From Archivesica marissinica (taxonomy: Eukaryota; Mollusca; Bivalvia; Venerida; Vesicomyidae): a stretch of DNA of 64,000 bases. Position numbers and translations under genes: made by a program. The notes below the pieces were generated by a model. The model was not told the DNA's origin. It ran no database searches and saw nothing but the letters and a program-made list of their open reading frames with translations. Below are positions 1 to 8,724 of the stretch, piece after piece. The stretch lies in contig CM026401.1 of NCBI GenBank assembly GCA_014843695.1, positions 29,840,510 through 29,904,509 of the forward strand, read 5' to 3'. Positions within the stretch are counted from its first letter, which is position 1. Each line of letters begins with the position of its first letter.

Positions 1-585
1 AACGAAAATGTCGAACTGCAATGTTAAACTATTTCAGAATCAAAAGTATGCGAAAGTATCTCACTAAAGAAGCTGCAGAAACGCTCATGTTGTCACGGTT
101 ATTTCACATCTTGACTATTGTAATATAATACTCCATGGAATCGCACATAGCGAGATTAACAAATTGCAACGTATACAAAACATGTGAGCAAAACTAGTCC
201 TTAATGGCAGGAAATATGACAGCTCTACGCAAGCTTTGTTTGACCTGCATTGGTTACCCATCAAAGCCAGAATTACATTCAAAATGTTAACTTTTATGTA
301 CAACTGCTCAGTTGGTAATTCTCCTGACTACCTTACCGAGATTCTAACAATACATACCCCATCACGGAACTTACGATCGTCCCATTCTATTAGTGGGTGC
401 TATGTTGTGCCATTTAATAAGAGAAAACATTTACATTTAGTGATAGAAGTTTTTGTACTGTGGGACCAAAAATGTGGAATGAGTTGCCTATCGGCATCAG
501 CAACTCAAAGACTTTTAAAAAAACAATTTAAGAAGAAACTGAAAACGCATTACTTTCGAGACTTTTACGCACTATTTGAGTGAAT
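1..585 (+). pseudogene. Decayed non-LTR retrotransposon reverse transcriptase, C-terminal part
   Basis: This is a remnant of the C-terminal region of a LINE-type reverse transcriptase. Reading across frames gives the hallmarks of that region: an RKYLTKEAAETL stretch near base 55, then SHLDYCN near 110, INKLQRIQNM near 160, LHWLPIKARI near 240, PSRNLRSS near 360 and FKKKLKTHYF near 540. At least two frameshifts and in-frame stops separate these blocks, so the copy is dead. The longest surviving open stretch is 236-583. It lies downstream (in minus-strand sense) of PIGA exon 5, probably within a PIGA intron or its 3' flank. The 5' part of the element is outside the window. The family assignment rests on conserved motifs remembered from LINE tails; the clade is not resolved. 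Confidence 0.8.
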
Positions 586-1085
586 GCAGTGACTGAGATA
601 GAAAGTAAATTGTATTAAATGAATAATGTTAATTTTACCTTGTAGATAATAAAAGTGCATCAGTTAGTCTTAAACATACTGTTTTATGTTCTTATTCATG
701 AATGTAATATTTTAATATTTATTATTATGCCGAGTTTTATATTGGTTTTAGGAGATTGTATTTTATTCTAATTATCTCAGAGTTTAATTAATAACTGTTA
801 AGACGTGTGATGTATATGTCTTTTATTAATTTGCTTTGCTATTTATTTTATTTATTGTACAAATATTGTACTGCCTTTGAATATGTTTTTATGTAAATAT
901 AGGCGTTTTATCAATTTTTCACAGGAGTTTACTGTAATAGTGAGCTCTAAATGAGCTTTACGGAAGATGACCACGCTTCAGACGATGATCATATATAACA
1001 AATTGTTAAAGTAGAAATGCTGGTCAAAATGTCACAGTTTTTATTATTACCTGAAATAATCATAAAAGCTGTAAGTTGACATAGT
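586..1085. other. AT-rich stretch without recognisable gene
   Basis: AT-rich sequence between the reverse-transcriptase remnant and the first minisatellite. I searched the minus strand for the next PIGA exon, expected to begin with the residues after FIIG, and did not find it. The first part may be the 3' untranslated region of the LINE remnant. Confidence 0.5.
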
Positions 1086-1310
1086 ACCAGTAAGTGGTTA
1101 GTTACCTATTATAAACTGTACGTCTGGTGTACCAGTAAGTGGTTAGTTACCTATTATAAACTGTACGTCTGGTGTACCAGTAAGTGGTTAGTTACCTATT
1201 ATAAACTGTACGTCTGGTGTACCAGTAAGTGGTTAGTTACCTATTATAAACTGTACGTCTGGTGTACCAGTAAGTGGTTAGTTACCTATTATAAACTGTA
1301 CGTCTGGATG
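1086..1310. repeat. 45-bp minisatellite spanning the PIGA exon 5 donor
   Basis: Five nearly identical 45-bp copies. On the minus strand each holds the last 22 exonic bases of exon 5, the donor ATAG/GTAACTAAC, and about 23 intronic bases. Only the copy at 1,266-1,310 is attached to the rest of the exon. Retaining sequence past the first donor gives GGT AAC TAA, a stop two codons on. Confidence 0.93.
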
Positions 1311-1393
1311 CTTAGCACATATCTCGGGTATTATACCTGCCAGGAGGTCCATACCCTTCCTGTAGACCAGTCTACTCACTATCACTATGGTAA
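1286..1393 (-). CDS. PIGA: PIGA exon 5
   Basis: 108 bp, entered at phase 2 (TT completes an Ile codon), encoding [19 protein letters not shown], then [16 protein letters not shown], and leaving at phase 1 before GTAACTAAC. This starts the C-terminal GT-B domain, the UDP-sugar side; vertebrate PIGA reads [12 protein letters not shown] and FIIGGEGP here, so the next exon should begin by completing GGEGP. Both splice sites of this exon are embedded in tandem arrays: a 62-bp repeat covers its acceptor and first 28 bases, and a 45-bp repeat covers its last 22 bases and donor. Confidence 0.93.
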
Positions 1394-4300
1394 CTGGAAA
1401 CAAGAGAGTAGAACAGTAAACACAGGAACCAGTCTACTCACTATCACTATGGTAACTGTAAACAAGAGAGTAGAACAGTAAATACAGGAACCAGTCTACT
1501 CACTATCACTATGGTAACTGGAAACCAGATAGTAGAACAGTAAATACAGGAACCAGTCTACTCACTATCACTATGGTAACTGGAAACCAGATAGTAGAAC
1601 AGTAAATACAGGAACCAGTCTACTCACTATCACTATGGTAACTGGAAACCAGATAGTAGAACAGTAAATACAGGAACCAGTCTACTCACTATCACTATGG
1701 CAACTGTAAACAAGAGAGTAGAACAGTAAATACAAGAACCAGTCTACTCACTATCACTATGGTAACTGGAAACCAGAGAGTAGAACAGTAAATACAAGAA
1801 CCAGTCTAGTCACTATCACTATGGTAACTGTAAACAAGAGAGTAGAACAGTAAACACAGGAACCAGTCTACTCACTATCACTGTGGTAACTGTAAACAGA
1901 GAGTAGAACAGTAAACACAGGAACCAGTCTACTCACTATCACTATGGTAACTGGAAATCAGGTAGTCAAACAGTAAACACAGGAACCAGTCTACTCACTA
2001 TCACTATGGTAACTGGAAATCAGGTAGTCAAACAGTAAACACAGGAACCAGTCTACTCACTATCACTGTGGTAACTGTAAACAAGAGAGTAGAACAGTAA
2101 ACACAGGAACCAGTCTACTCACTATCACTGTGGTAACTGGAAACAAGAGAGTAGAACAGTAAACACAGGAACCAGTCTACTCACTATCACTATGGTAACT
2201 GGAAATCAGGTAGTCAAACAGTAAATACAGGAACAAATCTTGCAGATATATTGGGTATATACATACAGTTTACATACATCAGATATAAAAAGGTATGCAC
2301 ACTTTTATCTGGCTGTCTCTTGGACGGATCAGGATGGAACATGGTGGAATCAACAGCATTCGGTATTACAGACACCAGGTCCGGTTTGATACATGCCCGT
2401 AACACTGTATTTTCTTTACTGAAATAATAAAACACATGTCCAACATTCAATAAAGATAATTATCCACGTGGATTGTGGAATCCAGGTGTAATAGGAAATA
2501 TATTGTTACTACAAATGTTCAAAGTGGAAATAAATGTGCATAAACTAAACAAATGTTCGAGAAGGTGTAATTAAGAGTGGTTAAGGTCATTCACTTCAAA
2601 ACATTTTGTTTTGAAAATTTCTAATGCGGCGCAATTCGTGTTGAAACGAGCGTGTTAGATGGTTTTTTATATGAAGAATAATCATAATCCAATCAGAACG
2701 CTCGTTTCAACGCGAATTGCGCCGCTTTAGAAATGTTCAAAACAAATTGAAAATGCTACGAAATCTCTTTTTGACGTACATTTTTGCTGAATAAACCTAC
2801 ACGTTAGTGGAAACACATTTTATTGATAATGTTATTCACAGTTAAAACTCTCCCGTTGAAGATTTTTTTTTGTTGCTGACAGAACCCGTGTCCTAGTATG
2901 GAAATGTGACCTGCTATGGCCAATGTATGTGGCAATTGTTTGCAAAGTATACATGCATGCAGCTTAAAGTTGTATTTTATTTGAAGAACAATATAAAGAC
3001 TCGGGATAGGCGTTATATTTGGACAGCTTTGTACAAAATTGTTTCAGATAGGGCCATTTTACTGATCGATGCGAAAGAAATCTGACATCCAACAGAGTAG
3101 AATCCCTGTACTTAAATATATACTAGTACCCCCAAACGTGCTGAATCCCTGTGACACAGATAGTATGACTACAGTTAGGTAGGGAGTGGATATGTTACTG
3201 TGCATGTGATACACAGATAGCATGACTACAGTTAGGCAAGGAGTGGATACGTTACCTTGTATGTGATACACAGATAGCATGACTACAGTTAGGCAAGGAG
3301 TGGATATGTTACCTTGTATGTGATACACAGATAGCATGACTACAGTTAGGCAAGGAGTGGATACGTTACCTTGTATGTGATACACAGATAGCATGACTAC
3401 AGTTAGGCAAGGAGTAGATACGTTACCTTGTATGTGATACACAGATAGCATGACTACAGTTAGGCAAGGAGTGGATATGTTACCTTGTATGTGATACACA
3501 GATAGCATGACTACAGTTAGGCAAGGAGTGGATATGTTACCTTGTATGTGATACACAGATAGCATGACTACAGTTAGGCAAGGAGTAGATACGTTACCTT
3601 GTATGTGATACACAGATAGCATGACAACAGTCAGCTAAGGAGAACTTGAGCAATTTGTTTGTGAGTATTGAACTGGCATCAGCAAATCCGAACAAAGAAT
3701 GGTCAGTGAAAACTGTCTTTAAACCCATATTACGAGCATGGAACATTGCCTCATGGGCCATCGTTGAAAATGCCTGAAAAAAAAGGTCGTAATAGATTAC
3801 GTAAACCTACCTGTAACTAACACAACAAACAAAAAGTGCATGTAAACTGTATGTAAACAGATCTTAAAACACTAACTCAATATAAATACATTATAGTACA
3901 ATATGGCGGCAGTATCAGTAAAAATATGATCCATATAAAATTCAGGGGCCTTCATGGCCGAATGGTATAAATGTTGGTATCGAATCACTTGCCCCTCACA
4001 TATGTAGGTTTGAATCCCACTCGGCCCTGAGGATGCTAGGAAGCTGGATGCTGTAGGTTGGTGGTTCTAACCTGGATGTCCGCTGGGCCTAAAACACGGC
4101 TCGGTTGTGCACCCGGGGTCTTCCTCCCCCAATAACAGCTGGAAGGACAATCTGCTTTCGTTAACCAACAATACAATCGTTATAATCTTAAATCAAAGTT
4201 TAGATGTTAAAACATGTACAGTCAAACCTGTCTTTAGCAGCCAGCCAAGGGAGTGGTAAAAATTGGCTGCTTAACACAGGTGGCTGCTTAATTGAGGTTA

Positions 4301-7300
4301 AGTGCTGAACCAATTGCCATAGTTGGAGTTTGGTTACTGGTTGCTTAATAGAGGTTGGCTGCTTCATAGAGGTGACCGCAAACACAGGTTTGATTGTACA
4401 TAGCTGATTTCATCAAATTTTACCCACATGTGAAATTAATTAAAATAAATCTTTCAAACGTGAAGGGTACAACTAAGGACACATACGGTAGGACCATTTT
4501 GTCATGACATCCTTGGGACAGTGAGACATTCTGTCATGACATCCTTGGAGCAGTGGGACATTCTGTCATGACTTCCTTGGGACAGTGAGACATTCTGTCA
4601 TGACATCCTTGGGACAGTGAGACATTCTGTCATGACATCCTTGGGACAGTGAGACATTCTGTCATGACATCCTTGGGACAGTGGGACATTCTGTCATGAC
4701 ATCCTTGGGACAGTGAGACATTCTGTCATGACATCCTTGGGACAGTGGGACATTCTGTCATGACATCCTTGGAGCAGTGGGACATTCTGTCATGACTTCC
4801 TTGGGACAGTGAGACATTCTGTCATGACATCCTTGGGACAGTGAGACATTCTGTCATGACATCCTTGGGACAGTGGGACATTCTGTCATGACATCCTTGG
4901 GACAGTGAGACATTCTGTCATGACATCCTTGGGACAGTGAGACATTCTGTCATGACATCCTTGGGACAGTGAGACATTCTGTCATGACATCCTTGGGACA
5001 GTGGGACATTCTGTCATGACATCCTTGGGACAGTGAGACATTCTGCATGACATCCTTGGGACAGTGGGACATTCTGTCATGACATCCTTGGGACAGTGAG
5101 ACATTCTGTCATGACATCCTTGGGACAGTGAGACATTCTGTCATGACATCCTTGGGACAGTGAGACATTCTGTCATGACATCCTTGGGACAGTGAGACAT
5201 TCTGTCATGACATCCTTGGGACAGTGGGACATTCTGTCATGACATCCTTGGGACAGTGGGACATTCTGTCATGACATCCTTGGGACAGTGGGACATTCTG
5301 TCATGACATCCTTGGGACAGTGAGACATTCTGTCATGACATCCTTGGGACAGTGAGACATTCTGTCATGACTTCCTTGGGACAGTGAGACATTCTGCCAT
5401 GACTTCCTTGGGACAGTGGGACATTCTGTCATGACATCCTTGGGACAGTGAGACATTCTGTCATGACATCCTTGGGACAGTGAGACATTCTGTCATGACA
5501 TCCTTGGGACAGTGAGACATTCTGTCATGACATCCTTGGGACAGTGAGACATTCTGTCATGACTTCCTTGGGACAGTGAGACATTCTGTCATGACTTCCT
5601 TGGGACAGTGAGACATTCTGTCATGACTTCCTTGTAGCAGTGAGACATTCTGTCATGACTTCCTTGGAACAGTGAGACATTCTGTCATGACATCCTTGGG
5701 ACAGTGAGACATTCTGTCATGACATCCTTGGGACAGTGGGACATTATGTCATGACATCCTTGGGACAGTGGGACATTCTGTCATGACATCCTTGGGACAG
5801 TGGGACATTCTGTCATGACATCCTTGGAACAGTGGGACATTCTGTCATGACATCCTTGGGACAGTGGGACATTCTGTCATGACATCCTTGGGACAGTGGG
5901 ACATTCTGTCATGACATCTTTGGAACAGTGGGACATTCTGTCATGACATCCTTGGGACAGTGGGACATTCTGTCATGACATCCTTGGGACAGTGGGACAT
6001 TCTGTCATGACATCCTTGGGACAGTGGGACATTCTGTCATGACATCATTGGGACAGTGGGACATTCTGTCATGACATCCTTGGGACAGTGGGACATTCTG
6101 TCATGACATCCTTGGGACAGTGGGACATTCTGTCATGACTTCCTTGGGACAGTGAGACATTCTGTCATGACATCCTTGGAACAGTGGGACATTCTGTCAT
6201 GACATCCTTGGGACAGTGGGACATTCTGTCATGACATCCTTGGAACAGTGGGACATTCTGTCATGACATCCTTGGGACAGTCTGTCATGACATCCTTGGG
6301 ACAGTGGGACATTCTGTCATGACTTCCTTGTAGCAGTGGGACATTCTGTCATGACATCCTTGGAACAGTGGGACATTCTGTCATGACATCCTTGGAACAG
6401 TGAGACATTCTGTCATGACATCCTTGGGACAGTGGGACATTCTGTCATGACATCCTTGGAACAGTGGGACATTCTGTCATGACTTCCTTGGAACAGTGGG
6501 ACATTCTGTCATGACATCCTTGGGACAGTGGGACATTCTGTCATGACATCCTTGGGACAGTGGGACATTCTGTCATGACTTCCTTGGAGCAGTGGGACAT
6601 TCTGTCATGACTTCCTTGGGACAGTGGGACATGATGTCATGACATCCTTGGGACAGTGGGACATTCTGTCATGACTTCCTTGGAACAGTGGGACATTCTG
6701 TCATGACATCCTTGGGACAGTGGGACATTCTGCCATGACATCCTTGGGACAGTGGGACATTATGTCATGACATCCTTGGGACAGTGGGTCATTCTGTCAT
6801 GACATCCTTGGGACAGTGGGACATTCTGCCATGACATCCTTGGGACAGTGGGACATTCTGCCATGACTTCCTTGGGACAGTGGGACATTCTGCCATGACT
6901 TCCTTGGAACAGTGGGACATTCTGCCATGACTTCCTTGGAACAATGGGACATTCTGTCATGACTTCCTTGGGACATCAGTGGCACACTCTGTCATGAATC
7001 TAATTTGCAACAATGAGTAAGGTGCTAACTAACTTACCGAATGGCCATGAACAATGGTTATTCTCTCTCGTATAAATATGTTCCTGAGTAGAGGAAATGT
7101 AGTGAGTATGGTGGGCAGAACACACTGGTTGTACATCGTCGGGAAGGGGAGATAATATACCTAGAAGTACATAAAACATGGTTACAGATAATATACCTGG
7201 AAGTTCATAAAACATGGTTACAGACAATATACCTAGAAGTACATCAAACATGGTTACAGACAATATACCTAGAAGTAAATCAAACATGGTTACAGACAAT

Positions 7301-8630
7301 ATACCTAGAAGTACATAAAACATGGTTACAGACAATATACCTAGAAGTAAATCAAACATGGTTACAGATAATATACCTAGAAGTACATAAAACATGGTTA
7401 CAGACAATATACCTAGAAGTAAATTAATTTGATTTAAACATGGTTACAGACAATATACCTTGAAGTAAATCAAACATGGTTACAGGCAGTATACCTAGAA
7501 GTACATAAAACATGGTTACAGACAATATACCTAGAAGTAAATCAAACATGGCTACAGACAATATACCTAGAAGTACATAAAACATGGTTACGGACAATAT
7601 ACCTAGAAGTAAATCAAACATGGTTACAGACAATATACCTAGAAGTAAATCAAACATGGTTACAGATAATATACCTAGAAGTACATAAAACATGGTTACA
7701 GACAATATACCTAGAAGTACATCAAACATGGTTACAGATAATATACATAGAAGTACATAAAGCATGGTTACAGACAATATACCTAGAAGTAAATCAAACA
7801 TGGTTACAGATAATATACCTAGAAGTACATAAAACATGGTTACAGACAATATACCTAGAAGTAAATCAAACATGGTTACAGACAATATACCTAGAAGTAC
7901 ATCAAACATGGTTACAGACAATATACTCTAGAAGTAAATCAAACATGGTTACAGACAATATACCTAGAAGTAAATCAAACATGGTTACAGACAATATACT
8001 CTAGAAGTAAATCAAACATGGTTACAGACAATATACAAAGAACTAAATCAAACATGGTTTCAAACAATATACCTTGAAGTAAATCAAACATGGCTACAGA
8101 CAAAATACAAGGAATTAAATCCAACATGCTTCCTCAGAATCATATAGAATGCATATATATATACATAACACTTTCACTCAATATGTAACAGAAGGCTGTA
8201 GAGCGCAATCGGTTAAACGTTGAACTATCATGCTGGAGGTCAGGGTTCGATTCTACAAGAAACTGTTTCATATTGACATTAGATTTGTAATTATGATTGA
8301 TATTTAATTAGATAAATCAATGCATGAACAATTGTTTCGGAGAGGATGCCCCTAGACAAGGCTTACACACTTGGTGCTCGATTCCATGCCCCCTCCCAAA
8401 TACGGAATCCACACCCGCAATATCCCAAACAGAAATACTGACAAATTGAAAGTGATCTACAGTATGTTATTACCTTGAGTCCATTATCGAGGTAGCGCAC
8501 ACCTTTTCGGTTACCATAGAAATGCGTGACAACAATCACTTTGTGGCCTCTGTTGATGAGGCACTGTGACAGATGGTAGATATGACTCTCCACGCCACCC
8601 TGGTTCGGGTAGAAAAAGTCTGACACCATA
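1286..8630 (-). CDS. PIGA: PIGA homologue, internal part of gene (five exons)
   Basis: PIGA is the catalytic subunit of the GPI-N-acetylglucosaminyltransferase complex in the ER membrane. It transfers GlcNAc from UDP-GlcNAc to phosphatidylinositol, the first step of GPI-anchor synthesis, and belongs to glycosyltransferase family GT4. Five exons join at 8630-8474, 7160-7038, 3773-3598, 2418-2303 and 1393-1286 (157, 123, 176, 116 and 108 bp), giving about 226 codons without a stop. All phases match: 0, 0, 2, 1, and 1 at the end. Blocks seen in order are [62 protein letters not shown] and [14 protein letters not shown], all close to my recollection of vertebrate PIGA. The N-terminal codons before MVSDFF and everything after FIIG are missing: the former lies further right or was not found, the latter left of the window. 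The introns (1,313, 3,264, 1,179 and 909 bp) are mostly minisatellite. No lesion is seen in the exons, so I take it as a functional gene. Confidence 0.93.
1366..2228. repeat. 62-bp minisatellite spanning the PIGA exon 5 acceptor
   Basis: About 14 copies of a 62-bp unit with few substitutions and one short indel. On the minus strand each copy contains a pyrimidine-rich stretch, TTTACAG or TTTCCAG, and the first 28 bases of exon 5. It makes up nearly all of the 909-bp intron. Because 62 is not a multiple of three, use of an adjacent upstream acceptor would shift the frame. Confidence 0.93.
2303..2418 (-). CDS. PIGA: PIGA exon 4
   Basis: 116 bp, starting with the T that completes a Ser codon (AG joined to T), then [30 protein letters not shown] and [16 protein letters not shown] and SVIPNAVD are signature blocks of PIGA, and the second corresponds to the IPNGVD-type motif common in GT4 enzymes. 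The acceptor is TTATTATTTCAG. The donor is AAAA followed by GTGTGC, weaker than the others but forced by frame: joining to exon 5 gives [10 protein letters not shown]. Confidence 0.93.
2596..2757. mobile_element. Palindromic MITE-like element in PIGA intron
   Basis: Two inverted arms of about 50 bases, 2,605-2,655 and 2,696-2,745, share TTGAAACGAGCG and GCGGCGCAATTCG in opposite orientation around a roughly 40-base loop. It lies in the intron between PIGA exons 3 and 4. No transposase is visible, and I could not fix a target duplication. Confidence 0.65.
2838..3153. mobile_element. Truncated CACAGGG-terminus element
   Basis: The body and right end are nearly identical to the complete element at 50,803-51,214, including the right terminal CCGAATCCCTGTG motif (here with one change). 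The left terminal repeat is absent. It lies in the PIGA intron and its right end abuts the outermost unit of the 57-bp exon 3 donor array. Confidence 0.8.
3154..3640. repeat. 57-bp minisatellite spanning the PIGA exon 3 donor
   Basis: About nine units at 57-bp spacing (CATGAC cores at 3,221, 3,278, 3,335 and so on to 3,620). On the minus strand each contains a copy of the end of exon 3 and the donor CACATACAAG/GTAACG. The copy at 3,598-3,640 is the real exon end. An open frame over the array encodes a 19-residue repeat but is out of phase with PIGA and not taken as a gene. Confidence 0.93.
3598..3773 (-). CDS. PIGA: PIGA exon 3
   Basis: 176 bp, entered at phase 0 after a long T tract and CAG, leaving at phase 2 (ACA AG, then GTAACG). 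It encodes [44 protein letters not shown] and [10 protein letters not shown]. This is the part of the family that carries the HSLFGFAD block near the acceptor-substrate site. The last 30 or so exonic bases plus the donor are repeated about eight times downstream in the intron as a 57-bp array. Reading past the true donor gives an immediate TAA. Confidence 0.93.
3943..4195 (+). mobile_element. SINE-E, tRNA-derived
   Basis: The head resembles a tRNA with A-box-like GGCCGAATGGTATAAATG and B-box-like GGTTTGAATCCCACTC. The body contains AGCTGG and GGTGGTTCTAACC blocks and a CGGGGTCTTCCTCC block that recur in the copy at 62,110 and the tail at 54,905. It lies in the PIGA intron between exons 2 and 3, antisense to the gene. 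Confidence 0.75.
4218..4400. mobile_element. MITE with ACAGTCAAACCTG terminal inverted repeats
   Basis: Begins ACAGTCAAACCTG and ends with the complement-like CAGGTTTGATTGT. The interior is built of imperfect GGCTGCTTAA repeats in both orientations. A second copy lies at 43,765-43,946 and a partial one near 28,440-28,600. Confidence 0.75.
4497..6990. repeat. 32-bp minisatellite in PIGA intron 2-3
   Basis: Close to 78 copies of a 32-bp unit with core TTCTGTCATGACATCCTTGG and variants (CTTCC for CATCC, AACAG for GACAG). Purine/pyrimidine balance differs between strands. It ends about 45 bp from the exon 2 donor but does not include it, so unlike the neighbouring arrays it is not junction-spanning. 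Confidence 0.95.
7038..7160 (-). CDS. PIGA: PIGA exon 2
   Basis: 123 bp, 41 codons, phase 0 at both ends. The product begins [12 protein letters not shown] and ends [11 protein letters not shown], matching the PIGA segment that in vertebrates reads YYLP..MYNQ and ends IIHSHS. The donor is TCG followed by GTAAGTT, a strong site. The acceptor is TACTTCTAG before GTATATTATC. The first 11 exonic bases and the acceptor are also the core of the 36-bp tandem array that fills the upstream intron, so this acceptor is the last of about 26 near-identical copies. Confidence 0.92.
7141..8110. repeat. 36-bp minisatellite spanning the PIGA exon 2 acceptor
   Basis: About 26 copies of a 36-bp unit, interrupted near 7,421 by a short AT insertion and degenerating after 7,925. 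On the minus strand each unit carries TACTTCTAG/GTATATTATCTG: the acceptor and first 11 bases of exon 2. Use of an upstream copy would read GTA TAT TAT CTG TAA and terminate translation. The long open frames over the array are repeat artefacts. Confidence 0.93.
8190..8265 (+). repeat. tRNA-like segment, possible SINE head
   Basis: An A-box-like TGTAGAGCGCAATCGG is followed about 35 bases later by B-box-like GGGTTCGATTCT. Surrounding sequence does not fold into a convincing tRNA. It is probably the head of a degenerate SINE in the first visible PIGA intron. Confidence 0.35.
8474..8630 (-). CDS. PIGA: PIGA exon 1 of those visible (N-terminal PIGA domain)
   Basis: 157 bp, entered at phase 1 (one base T, then ATG). 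The acceptor reads TTGTTTTGCAG directly before it, and the donor is AAG followed by GTAATA. It encodes [16 protein letters not shown], then a helix with [12 protein letters not shown], then [14 protein letters not shown] and DNGLK. These are the first beta strand and the glycine loop of the GT-B N-terminal domain, including the family's GGVE motif. The Met is internal: in animal PIGA the residues before it (normally HNIC) come from an upstream exon that I could not find. A short SINE-A tail fragment lies just upstream in the intron. Confidence 0.93.
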
Positions 8631-8639
8631 CTGCAAAAC

Positions 8640-8690
8640 AATATATGACGTGTTTCGCAATAGAGCTAAAATAGATTTGTGTATTCAAGT
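8640..8690 (+). mobile_element. SINE-A tail fragment
   Basis: TTCGCAATAGAGCTAAAATA matches the 3' tail of SINE-A copies (for example 55,240-55,273). The remainder is missing. It lies just upstream of PIGA exon 1 in antisense orientation. Confidence 0.55.
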
Positions 8691-8724
8691 ATATGGGAGT
8701 ATAGTATCCAATATAAGTAACAGA

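Noticed and set aside
3059..3622. 187-codon minus-strand frame with a 19-residue [10 protein letters not shown] repeat
   Set aside because: Out of phase with PIGA exon 3, from whose end the repeats derive; it is the donor array read in another frame.
4497..6990. CRISPR-like appearance of regular repeats
   Set aside because: Units are contiguous without unique spacers and the DNA is animal; the same holds for all other arrays.
7424..7921. 165-codon hydrophobic [10 protein letters not shown] repeat frame
   Set aside because: The 36-bp intron array read out of PIGA phase; looks like a membrane protein only by chance.
1286..8630. PIGA locus as a processed or dead pseudogene
   Set aside because: Introns are present, five exons keep compatible phases, no stop or frameshift is seen, and key motifs are intact.
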